Assembly: GCA_049115695.1 (NCBI GenBank) | Contig: JAGDZR010000020.1 | Location: forward strand, 62,001 to 126,000 | Direction: 5' to 3' | DNA: 64,000 nucleotides | From: JAGDZR01 sp049115695 | GTDB lineage: Bacteria > Bacteroidota > Bacteroidia > Cytophagales > Cyclobacteriaceae | Shown here: piece after piece, positions 1 to 7,581 of the stretch | Layout of the letters: each line of letters starts with the position of its first letter | Numbering within the stretch: position 1 is the stretch's first letter | Position numbers and translations under genes: made by a program | The notes under the pieces: generated by a model | Databases searched by the model: none | Told to the model about the DNA's origin: nothing | Seen by the model: the letters and a program-made list of their open reading frames with translations, nothing else

Positions 1-17
1 CAGCAAATCGAAAGGAT

Positions 18-111
18 CGATTTATTGAGAAGCGCCGAGAGACAGGCTCTAAGACGCGCTAGCAACCTCCTCCATCTGGTGGAAAGGTGCTAATTCCTGA
101 ATGATAAATTG
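18..111 (+). ncRNA. SAM-I (S-box) riboswitch
   Basis: Leader RNA that binds S-adenosylmethionine and controls the downstream metX-hom genes. The conserved core is visible: GCAACC at 62-67 and GGTGCTAATTCC at 86-97, the two most diagnostic S-box blocks. The closing P1 helix is formed by ATTTAT (20-25) with ATAAAT (104-109), and a GAGA/AGCGC kink-turn-like segment follows the 5' strand. The Bacteroidota form has GCTCTAAGACGCGCTAGC in place of the Firmicute GCCCgAUGA segment. No clear terminator hairpin lies between the aptamer and metX, so control may act on translation or by another route. The promoter lies at or beyond the window edge. Confidence 0.88.
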
Positions 112-263
112 ACAATATGAAAACAATTACATTCTACTCTACGCATCTACTTCAGGCACTGCTGAATTCATTTGGTATTAGGCATTTTCTTGAGCAATTC
201 ATGCGAATGCATGGCTAACCAAGACTGTCTATCCTATCAATATCCCTGAAATAGAAAATAAAA

Positions 264-1244
264 ATGCCAACAACCCTGATACAGCCAGATACCAAAATAT
301 TGAAAATTGATCGCCCCCTTGTCCTCGAATGTGGCGAACAATTGACTCATGCCCAAATTACGTATACGACCATGGGTGAACCAAACAGTGACTTATCCAA
401 TGTCGTATGGGTGTTTCATGCCTTGACGGGCAATGCCAATCCGACAGAATGGTGGCCTGGGCTTACTGAAGAGAATGGTGCGCTCAATGCTGAACATGAT
501 TTTATCATTTGTGCCAATGTGCTCGGCTCTTGTTATGGCACTACGGGTCCTCAGGATCATAACTTTCCAATGATTACGGTTCGGGACATTGTGAAAGGTC
601 ATCAACTACTGAGAGATGAGCTGGGGATTAAAAAGGTAAAGCTTGGAATTGGAGGATCATTGGGCGGCCAACAGCTGCTTGAATGGGCTGTACAGGAACC
701 AGACATTTTTGAAAATATTGCGGCCATTGCTACAAATGCACAGCACTCACCATGGGGTATAGCCTTCAATGAGGCCCAACGAATGGCACTGTCCAATATC
801 GACAAAGGAAAGGGATTGGAAGCAGCGAGAGCAATCGCCATGCTTTCATATCGACATTACGAGACATTTGAGAAAACTCAAAAGGATGAGGACCAGAGAT
901 GGGATGACTTTAGTGCCTCTTCTTACCAGCAGTATCAAGGTGAAAAATTACGCAAGCGTTTTACTAGTGAAACCTACTATTACCTGTCCAAAGCGATGGA
1001 TAGTCATAATGTTGGGCGTCACTTTGTTTCGATCAAGGACGCCTTGAACAGGGTCAACTCAAATACGTTGGTTGTAGGAATAGATACGGACATTCTATTT
1101 CCACTGAAAGAACAAGAATTGATTGCAAAACACATCCCAAAGGCTGATTTCAAAGTGATTGAAAGTCACTACGGACATGACGGATTTTTGGTGGAATCAG
1201 CGAAACTTAACAAGCTAATTAAGGATTTTTTAGGAGATTCATGA
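264..1244 (+). CDS. metX: homoserine O-acetyltransferase (MetX-type)
   Basis: Acylates homoserine from acetyl-CoA, the entry step to methionine, in the cytoplasm. The 326-aa alpha/beta hydrolase has the family landmarks: HALTG oxyanion region (52-56), nucleophile elbow GGSLGGQQ with Ser132, catalytic Asp276 in DTDILFP and catalytic His305 in SHYGHDGF. The length is slightly short for the family but complete. It lies behind a SAM riboswitch and overlaps hom by four bases (ATGA), so the two are co-transcribed and SAM-repressed. The elbow reads GGSLGGQQ where most MetX proteins have GGSMGGMQ. Acetyl versus succinyl specificity cannot be read safely from sequence alone. Confidence 0.93.
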   Translation: MPTTLIQPDTKILKIDRPLVLECGEQLTHAQITYTTMGEPNSDLSNVVWVFHALTGNANPTEWWPGLTEENGALNAEHDFIICANVLGSCYGTTGPQDHNFPMITVRDIVKGHQLLRDELGIKKVKLGIGGSLGGQQLLEWAVQEPDIFENIAAIATNAQHSPWGIAFNEAQRMALSNIDKGKGLEAARAIAMLSYRHYETFEKTQKDEDQRWDDFSASSYQQYQGEKLRKRFTSETYYYLSKAMDSHNVGRHFVSIKDALNRVNSNTLVVGIDTDILFPLKEQELIAKHIPKADFKVIESHYGHDGFLVESAKLNKLIKDFLGDS

Positions 1245-2212
1245 AGAAACGAATAGGACTTTTTGGTTTTGGGTGTGTCGCTCAGGGCTTCTATGCAGGA
1301 CTACAGCAAAACCCCGAGATTGACGCTGAGATTGTTAGAATATGTGTCAAAAATCCAGATAAAGAAAGATTAGCTCCAAGCGATCTTTTCACTACCGAGG
1401 CAGCAGATATCATCGCATCTCAGGTTGACATATTGGTTGAGTTGATCGATGATGCTAAAGCTGCAAAGCGCATTGTTGTTGAAGGACTTAAAGCTGGCAT
1501 TCCGGTGATTTCTGCCAACAAGAAAATGATTGCAGAAAACTTAAGAGAGCTTGTCCAGCTACAACAAGAAACACAAACGCCATTTCTATATGAAGGCGCA
1601 GTAGCGGGCTCGATTCCGATTCTTTATAATCTAGACCAATTTTTCAGCACCCAGTCCATTTCTGCTATCCGGGGTATTCTAAACGGATCAACCAATTACA
1701 TTTTGACCAAAATGAAATTGAATGAAATAGGTTACGAAGATGCATTGGATGAGGCGCAAGCACTCGGTTTCGCAGAATCAGATCCTGCATTGGATGTTGA
1801 AGGAACAGATGCAGCTTATAAAACAGCTATCTTAGGCTTCCACGCTTTTGGGCAGTTTGTTGATCCCGCATCTATTGAAAAGGAGGGGATTGATAAGCTT
1901 ACAGCCAATCAAATATTGGATAGTCGAAAAGAAAATCACAAGCTAAAACTGGTTTGTTCCATTGATCTTCACAACGATCAATTATCAGCTAGTGTTAAAC
2001 CGGAACTTGTGTCGGAAAGCGATGCACTATATGCTGTTGATTACGAATACAATGCTATTTCGGTCAACGGCAATCTATCCGGGATTCAAACCTATGTAGG
2101 CAAAGGTGCGGGCAGCCATCCTACTGGATCGGCAGTGTTGAGCGATCTTAATCTCCTGCTATCAGGATTTAGTTATAATTACTTGAGTAAGGTCGAGGTA
2201 CCAATCCTCTGA
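1241..2212 (+). CDS. hom: homoserine dehydrogenase
   Basis: Reduces aspartate semialdehyde to homoserine with NAD(P)H, supplying the substrate of the MetX encoded just upstream. The 323-aa protein starts with a Rossmann loop (GLFGFGCVAQG, about 6-16). It carries the catalytic-domain signatures EGAVAGSIPIL, NGSTNYILTKM and ESDPALDVEGTDAAYK, which include the conserved Asp and Lys. It lacks both an aspartokinase domain and a C-terminal ACT regulatory domain, so it is a short, probably threonine-insensitive form dedicated to methionine. Translational coupling to metX is indicated by the ATGA overlap. Confidence 0.93.
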   Translation: MKKRIGLFGFGCVAQGFYAGLQQNPEIDAEIVRICVKNPDKERLAPSDLFTTEAADIIASQVDILVELIDDAKAAKRIVVEGLKAGIPVISANKKMIAENLRELVQLQQETQTPFLYEGAVAGSIPILYNLDQFFSTQSISAIRGILNGSTNYILTKMKLNEIGYEDALDEAQALGFAESDPALDVEGTDAAYKTAILGFHAFGQFVDPASIEKEGIDKLTANQILDSRKENHKLKLVCSIDLHNDQLSASVKPELVSESDALYAVDYEYNAISVNGNLSGIQTYVGKGAGSHPTGSAVLSDLNLLLSGFSYNYLSKVEVPIL

Positions 2213-2248
2213 CGATCTACTCTATTAAAATCTCTTAGGCAATAAAAA

Positions 2249-2282
2249 AGAGAAAGTCGGTAAAACGCTACCAACTTTCTCT
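2249..2282. terminator. bidirectional terminator between hom and lpd
   Basis: Perfect 9-bp inverted repeat AGAGAAAGT / ACTTTCTCT (2249-2257 and 2274-2282), further paired by CGGTA/TACC inside. An A-run just upstream gives a U-tract on the minus strand, so it fits best as the lpd terminator. It also lies directly after hom. Confidence 0.8.
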
Positions 2283-2297
2283 TCTCCTAGTCTCTTT

Positions 2298-3695
2298 TTA
2301 AAGATGAATTACTTCACCGTATGCTTCTGCTGCGGCTTCCATTACCGCTTCAGACATAGTTGGGTGTGGATGAACTGATTTGATGATCTCCATTCCGGTG
2401 GTTTCAAGGTTTCGAGCGACAACCGCCTCAGCGATCATTTCTGTCACATTAGCTCCTACCATGTGACAACCTAGCCACTCGCCGTACTTCGCATCGAAAA
2501 TCACCTTTACAAAACCATCTGTAGCTCCGGCAGCCTTAGCCTTCCCAGACGCTGAGAATGGGAATTTCCCAACTTTGATATCGTAACCAGCCTCTTTCGC
2601 TCCTTTTTCTGTATAGCCAACAGAAGCTACTTCAGGAGAACAATAGGTACAACCTGGGATATTATTGTAATTCAAAGGTTGCGGATGATGACCTGCTATC
2701 TTTTCAACGCAAATAATGCCTTCTGCAGAAGCAACGTGTGCCAGGGCCTGACCCTGGACAATGTCTCCAATGGCAAAAACACCATTTACAGAAGTTTTAT
2801 AATAATCATCTACAACTACTTTTCCTTTTTCGGTTTTAACTCCCAAAGACTCAAGTCCAAGGTTCTCAATATTTGTAGTAACCCCTACAGCAGAAAGTAC
2901 AACGTCACAATCCAATTGCTCCTCTCCCTTCTTTGTCTTCACAGTAACCTTGCACCCTTTTCCTCCTGTATCGACTTTAGTCACTTCAGAATTGGTCATG
3001 ATCTTAATTCCATTCTTTTTGAAATTACGACCAAGTGTTTTGCTCACTTCTTCATCTTCCAAAGGCACGATTTCAGGTAAGTATTCTACAATTGTCACCT
3101 CTGTCCCAATGCTATGATAGAAATATGCAAACTCCACCCCAATAGCCCCAGAACCCACAACGACCATTTTCTTTGGTTGCTTAGGCAATGTCATTGCTTC
3201 TCTATACCCAATGATCTTTTTACCATCAATAGGCATTGCAGGAAGCTCTCTAGATCTTCCTCCTGTTGCAAGAATCACTCCTTTTGTACCCGTGTATGCG
3301 GTTACTTTCCCGTCTTTATCAGTCACTTCCACTTGCTTACCTCGATTGAGCTTGGCAATTCCCTGAATAAGATCGATTTTATTCTTTTTGAACAAAAACT
3401 GAATGCCTTTGCTATTGCTATCAGCAACTTCACGGCTCCTCTTCACCATTCCAGCAAAATCAGCTTTAGCGCCTTTAACATCGATACCATAATCGCCAGC
3501 GTGATTGATGTATTCGAAAACCTGAGCACTTTTTAAAAGAGCCTTGGTAGGAATACATCCCCAGTTGAGACAAATGCCGCCTATCTCCGCACGCTCGACA
3601 ACCGCTACTTTCATCCCCAATTGAGATGCGCGTATCGCAGCTACATATCCACCAGGACCACTACCTATGACAATTAAATCGTATGTTGAAGCCAT
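2298..3695 (-). CDS. lpdA: dihydrolipoyl dehydrogenase (E3)
   Basis: Flavoprotein that reoxidises lipoamide in 2-oxoacid dehydrogenase and glycine cleavage complexes. At 465 aa it has the family length. FAD loop GSGPGG (11-16), redox disulfide CLNWGC (Cys42/Cys47), NAD loop VVVGSGAIGVEFAYF and C-terminal active-site HPHPTMSE (His444, Glu449) are all present. It stands alone, without E1 or E2 genes beside it, so it is probably shared between complexes. It is convergent with hom across a terminator. The upstream region has a TAAATTTG -7 box on the minus strand. Confidence 0.96.
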   Translation of the reverse strand: MASTYDLIVIGSGPGGYVAAIRASQLGMKVAVVERAEIGGICLNWGCIPTKALLKSAQVFEYINHAGDYGIDVKGAKADFAGMVKRSREVADSNSKGIQFLFKKNKIDLIQGIAKLNRGKQVEVTDKDGKVTAYTGTKGVILATGGRSRELPAMPIDGKKIIGYREAMTLPKQPKKMVVVGSGAIGVEFAYFYHSIGTEVTIVEYLPEIVPLEDEEVSKTLGRNFKKNGIKIMTNSEVTKVDTGGKGCKVTVKTKKGEEQLDCDVVLSAVGVTTNIENLGLESLGVKTEKGKVVVDDYYKTSVNGVFAIGDIVQGQALAHVASAEGIICVEKIAGHHPQPLNYNNIPGCTYCSPEVASVGYTEKGAKEAGYDIKVGKFPFSASGKAKAAGATDGFVKVIFDAKYGEWLGCHMVGANVTEMIAEAVVARNLETTGMEIIKSVHPHPTMSEAVMEAAAEAYGEVIHL

Positions 3696-3742
3696 AATAT
3701 CTTTATATGATTATTGATTTGATATCTAATATATTCGAGGCG

Positions 3743-3750
3743 CAAATTTA
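3743..3750 (-). promoter_or_regulatory. Bacteroidota -7 box upstream of lpd
   Basis: On the minus strand this reads TAAATTTG, matching TAnnTTTG, 48 bp before the lpd start codon. No good TTG -33 element was found at the expected distance, so support is partial. Confidence 0.4.
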
Positions 3751-3833
3751 TAGGTAAAGAATTAAAAAGACGAAGCTGCAGGAAACGCATAAATAATCAT
3801 GAAGTCTTTATTTTAGCAATCAAAATCAACTTT

Positions 3834-3882
3834 GATCCATTTTTTAGTGGATCTTTCAAACAACACGTTCATTTTGAACGTG
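3834..3882 (+). promoter_or_regulatory. two consecutive inverted repeats in the fabG leader
   Basis: GATCCA/TGGATC (3834-3839 and 3848-3853) is followed by a perfect 8-bp repeat CACGTTCA-TTT-TGAACGTG (3864-3882). The second ends 15 bp before the fabG ATG. It could be an operator for a lipid-synthesis regulator or an RNA hairpin near the ribosome site; the sequence does not decide between these. Confidence 0.45.
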
Positions 3883-3897
3883 GTTAATAGCTAAACA

Positions 3898-4644
3898 ATG
3901 AAACTACTTGAAGGGAAGACCGCTCTTATAACAGGTGCGTCCAAAGGAATCGGCAGAGCCATTGCCAACACATTTGCGGATCATGGTGCGAATGTTGCAT
4001 TTACATATTTATCAAGCGTAGAAAAGGGAGAAGCTCTAGTGGCTGAGCTTGAGGCTAAAGGCGTAAAGGCTAAAGGTTTTAGGTCAGATGCTTCCAATTT
4101 TGAAGCCGCTCAGGAACTTATCGATGGAGTAGTTGAGGCGTTTGGCTCTTTGGATGTACTCATCAACAATGCTGGCATTACCAGGGATAACCTTATGATG
4201 CGCATGAGTGAAGAATCATGGGATGAAATCATGAATGTAAATCTGAAATCATGTTTCAATACCGTCAAAGCGGCAACCAGAACATTCTTAAAGCAACGCT
4301 CTGGGTCCATCATCAATATGTCTTCTGTTGTGGGTGTAAAGGGTAATCCAGGACAAGCCAATTATGCAGCTTCAAAAGCAGGGATTATTGGTTTTTCAAA
4401 ATCCATAGCCCAGGAGTTTGGATCGAGAGGAGTAAGATGCAATGTAATCGCTCCAGGTTTCATTGAAACTGAGATGACTGAGGTACTGGACGAAAAAGTT
4501 GTTCAATCGTGGCGAGATGCCATCCCTCTCAAGAAAGGTGGAGACCCTGTGGATGTAGCCAATGCTTGTGTATTTCTTGGTTCTGAAATGTCTGGGTACA
4601 TTACAGGTCAGGTAATACAGGTAGATGGTGGACTTCTAACCTAA
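3898..4644 (+). CDS. fabG: 3-oxoacyl-[ACP] reductase
   Basis: NADPH-dependent reductase of the fatty acid elongation cycle, acting on 3-oxoacyl-ACP. The 248-aa classical short-chain dehydrogenase has TGASKGIG (12-19), NNAG (90-93), catalytic Asn115, Ser142/143, Tyr156 and Lys160 (YAASK). It also has the C-terminal GQVIQVDGG typical of FabG. It is a single gene, preceded by two inverted repeats and followed after 13 nt by a strong hairpin. Not being in a fab operon leaves some room for a specialised SDR, but the overall match to FabG is close. Confidence 0.9.
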   Translation: MKLLEGKTALITGASKGIGRAIANTFADHGANVAFTYLSSVEKGEALVAELEAKGVKAKGFRSDASNFEAAQELIDGVVEAFGSLDVLINNAGITRDNLMMRMSEESWDEIMNVNLKSCFNTVKAATRTFLKQRSGSIINMSSVVGVKGNPGQANYAASKAGIIGFSKSIAQEFGSRGVRCNVIAPGFIETEMTEVLDEKVVQSWRDAIPLKKGGDPVDVANACVFLGSEMSGYITGQVIQVDGGLLT

Positions 4645-4657
4645 CAAAAAAAATTAC

Positions 4658-4684
4658 GAGCCGTTGAAATTGATTCAACGGCTC
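4658..4684 (+). terminator. hairpin downstream of fabG
   Basis: Perfect 11-bp stem GAGCCGTTGAA / TTCAACGGCTC with a 5-nt loop, 13 nt after the fabG stop. An A-run precedes it but no U-tract follows on the plus strand, so it may attenuate transcription or protect the 3' end rather than terminate efficiently. Confidence 0.6.
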
Positions 4685-4701
4685 TGAGCAACTCTTACCA
4701 T

Positions 4702-6741
4702 ATGTCCAAAATCATTTTCGAGCATTCACCCTGGTGGTTGTTGGTTTGCATTCTCCTCTCTCTGGGCATTGCATATCTGTCTTATTCAAAAAAGGATCCC
4801 CCGTGGACCACACCTCAAAATTGGTTGCTGGCTACATTACGATTCGTGGGTATCATGCTGATTGCCTTACTCATTCTGAATCCAATGACCAATTTGATTC
4901 GAAATGAAACCATCAGTCCAAAAATCGCAATTATACATGACAACTCGACTTCCACTCTCCAAACTGCTGATTCTCTAATACTGCGGAGTATATCAACCGA
5001 TCTAAAAGAGGCTGTTTCCGGTCTGGGCTATAGCAATGAATTATTTTCATTATCCTCCAATATCACGGATGAAGACTCATTGATATTTGATGAGTATCAA
5101 ACTAATATCCACGGGGCACTCAGCAACCCAATAGAACAACTCCGCGAAAAAAATCTTGGTGCAATCGTGCTGATTTCGGATGGTATTTACAATCGAGGTG
5201 CAACACCTGCCTTGAAAAATTACCCATTCCCGGTTTTTACAATTGGGCTTGGCGACACTATTCCTCCCAAGGATCTCTCGATCATGAAAGTGAGTGCCAA
5301 TAAAATCGCTTATCAAAACAATAAATTTCCAATCGTTGTGGAAATTGACGGAAGATCATATTTGGATGAATCCACAACCGTTCAGTTGATGAATAGAGGT
5401 CGTGTTATCGATCAAAAAAATCTGGTTTTAAAACGATATAACGAAGTTGAGTTTCTTGTGGATGCAGATGAAGCCGGACTGCAAAATTATGTGATCGAGG
5501 TAGCTCCAATGGACGCTGAAGCCACATTGATTAACAACAGGCAAAGCACGTACGTGGATATTGTAGAAGGCAAAGAAAACATCCTCATCGTTTCACCAGG
5601 ACCACATCCAGATATCAGGGCCATCAGAATGGCGCTGGAAGCTTCACACAATTATGAAGTTACACTCCATATCCCATCAATGAAGGAAGCTGACTTAAGT
5701 AAGTCCTATGATGTTGTCATTGTTCATGGCGCATTTGCCTCAAACACGTCTATTCCCAACATAAAGGGAAAACCAAATATGTTTTACATATTGAATGATA
5801 AATCTAATATTAACCAGCTACCTCAGTTTGGTATAAATATCCAAAATGGAAACGCAAAAGCCGATGTTGTTAAACCTGCCTACAATGTTGACTTCAGCAA
5901 ATTTCAATTGACCGCTGAAAACTTAAATGTGTTTAGAGACTATCCTCCATTGAATGTTCCATTCGGAGAGTACAGTGGAAGAGGTCCGATAGACCATCTC
6001 CTCTTTCAGCAAATCGGAAGTATCAACACAGGTAGACCTCTTCTAAGCTACTATGACGATGGCACGAAAAGAGCCAGCATACTATTGGGAAGTGGCATTT
6101 GGCAATGGCGCATTTTGGAAAATGCCTTGCACGAATCATCTGACAATTTTGATGAATTGATCACAAAGACCATTCAATACCTCAGTGTCAAAAGTGACAA
6201 ACGAAAATTCATATTTCAGCCTGTAAAGCGCCTCTTTGATGAAGGAGAACCCGTTCAGTTCAATCTGGAAACCTATAACGACATCTACGAACGAATCGGG
6301 GATGTCGAGGTGTCATTGAACGTTACGGATGTGAGCGGAAACTCCAACCCGTACACACTTTATAGCCACGAGATAAGAGCATTATCGGGAATTTCTCAAC
6401 TTGAAGATGGAACATACCGATATCGTGCATCTGCAAGAATAGGATCAAGCAGCTACTCGGTCAATGGTGAATTTCTCGTCATGGCTGAACAGTTAGAATC
6501 GATTAATTTGACCGCTGACCATGACCTGCTATCCAAAATATCTGAAAACACAGGAGGCCAGTACTATCATTTTAGTGACTATAGCGATTTCCAATCAGAC
6601 CTTGAGCAATTGAATCTTACCTCTCAAATCGAGTCTCATGAGAATATTTCTCCTTTAATTCGAGAAAGAATATTGCTTTTGCTCATTGCGCTTATTTTCT
6701 CTGCAGAATGGTTCCTGAGAAAATTTTGGGGCAGCTATTGA
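4702..6741 (+). CDS. membrane-anchored VWA-like protein
   Basis: A 679-aa protein with the layout of Bacteroidota BatA/VWA-type membrane proteins. It has two N-terminal membrane segments (about 10-28 and 42-61), a large extracytoplasmic part and one C-terminal membrane segment (about 655-674). A MIDAS-like DNSTS sits at Asp80, Ser82 and Ser84, followed by VLISDGIYNRG, which supports a von Willebrand A fold near the N-terminus. The middle resembles the glutamine-amidotransferase-like/Ig-like region of such proteins. No partner AAA ATPase (MoxR) lies nearby, so the client is unknown. It is separated from fabG by a hairpin and probably transcribed alone. Confidence 0.7.
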   Translation: MSKIIFEHSPWWLLVCILLSLGIAYLSYSKKDPPWTTPQNWLLATLRFVGIMLIALLILNPMTNLIRNETISPKIAIIHDNSTSTLQTADSLILRSISTDLKEAVSGLGYSNELFSLSSNITDEDSLIFDEYQTNIHGALSNPIEQLREKNLGAIVLISDGIYNRGATPALKNYPFPVFTIGLGDTIPPKDLSIMKVSANKIAYQNNKFPIVVEIDGRSYLDESTTVQLMNRGRVIDQKNLVLKRYNEVEFLVDADEAGLQNYVIEVAPMDAEATLINNRQSTYVDIVEGKENILIVSPGPHPDIRAIRMALEASHNYEVTLHIPSMKEADLSKSYDVVIVHGAFASNTSIPNIKGKPNMFYILNDKSNINQLPQFGINIQNGNAKADVVKPAYNVDFSKFQLTAENLNVFRDYPPLNVPFGEYSGRGPIDHLLFQQIGSINTGRPLLSYYDDGTKRASILLGSGIWQWRILENALHESSDNFDELITKTIQYLSVKSDKRKFIFQPVKRLFDEGEPVQFNLETYNDIYERIGDVEVSLNVTDVSGNSNPYTLYSHEIRALSGISQLEDGTYRYRASARIGSSSYSVNGEFLVMAEQLESINLTADHDLLSKISENTGGQYYHFSDYSDFQSDLEQLNLTSQIESHENISPLIRERILLLLIALIFSAEWFLRKFWGSY

Positions 6742-6780
6742 TGAAAAAGTTGAGGTTGTCTCCCGACAACCTCATAAATA

Positions 6781-7461
6781 CTATTGCCCGTTTATATCAG
6801 ACCCGCCGCTTGAATTTACATCCACGTACTTAGGGTTGCCTCTGTAGGTAATATCGCTGGCCCCTGAGGCTCTCGCTGAGATTCTGTTTTTAACTAACAC
6901 ATTTGCATCTGACCCTCCACTGGTATTGATAGTGGCGTCAGCGACCTCAAAATCAAACCCATCAAAATCACTTCCCCCGCTCGTACTAAGATCCAGTTCG
7001 GCGGATTCCCCCGTTAACTCAACATCACTTCCTCCAGAACAATTGATCCTGACTGTTTCATAAACCAGTTCAAGCTCTAAGTCACTACCACCAGAAGATT
7101 TGATTTCTAAATATTCACCCCTCAAGGTTCCTTTGTTCGATACGTCTGTTCCTCCTGACGAACTTATATATTCCAATTCGGGGAGAGATACATAAACACG
7201 GGTTTCATTATCAAAATCCAGCCAGGAATTTGACTTCTGTCTAATCTTCAGAACACCTTGAGAGACCGTGGTTTCAATGTCTTCCAGGTCGCCATTAGTT
7301 TCTACCTCCACAGAGAAATCATTACTCTGGGAAAGGATAAGGTCAATTCCTCCACCAACGGATACCCCTGTAAATCCATTATGATTTCTTCTTTCGCTAC
7401 CCTGAGCGAACACGATACCTGTGATCAGACAGGCTGTAATCATTAAGCTAATTCTAGTCAT
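6781..7461 (-). CDS. secreted GIN-domain (DUF2807) protein
   Basis: A 226-aa exported protein with a signal peptide (about 1-19, ending VFAQ) followed by a head GIN domain, the beta-helical adhesin-like fold common in Bacteroidota envelopes. Seven repeats with core SSGGSD or SGGSD recur about every 20 residues from residue 104 to the end, as expected for rungs of a beta-solenoid. Function is unknown; cell-surface or periplasmic binding is inferred from the fold. It is convergent with the VWA-like gene and separated from clpC by a terminator. Confidence 0.85.
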   Translation of the reverse strand: MTRISLMITACLITGIVFAQGSERRNHNGFTGVSVGGGIDLILSQSNDFSVEVETNGDLEDIETTVSQGVLKIRQKSNSWLDFDNETRVYVSLPELEYISSSGGTDVSNKGTLRGEYLEIKSSGGSDLELELVYETVRINCSGGSDVELTGESAELDLSTSGGSDFDGFDFEVADATINTSGGSDANVLVKNRISARASGASDITYRGNPKYVDVNSSGGSDINGQ

Positions 7462-7532
7462 TGCTAAGTAATAGTTTGATATACTACTATAAGATGTGAT
7501 TAAACGAAAAAGGTTGCGTAAAAATGAAAAAA

Positions 7533-7548
7533 GGCAGCAAATGCCGCC
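7533..7548. terminator. terminator downstream of clpC
   Basis: GGCAGC-AAAT-GCCGCC hairpin (six pairs with one G-U) flanked by six A on the left and six T on the right, so it works on both strands. It lies 34 bp after the clpC stop. Confidence 0.88.
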
Positions 7549-7581
7549 TTTTTTATTTCATATAGTTTTATGAGGTAATAT

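Noticed and set aside
117..218. 33-codon frame between the SAM riboswitch and metX, with two Met codons near its end
   Set aside because: No ribosome site, no similarity to known leader peptides, and 33-codon open frames arise easily by chance; kept only as a note.
6861..7161. SGGSD repeat DNA considered as a possible recombination or phase-variation repeat
   Set aside because: The protein repeats are conserved but the DNA copies are diverged, so it reads as a beta-solenoid, not a contingency locus.
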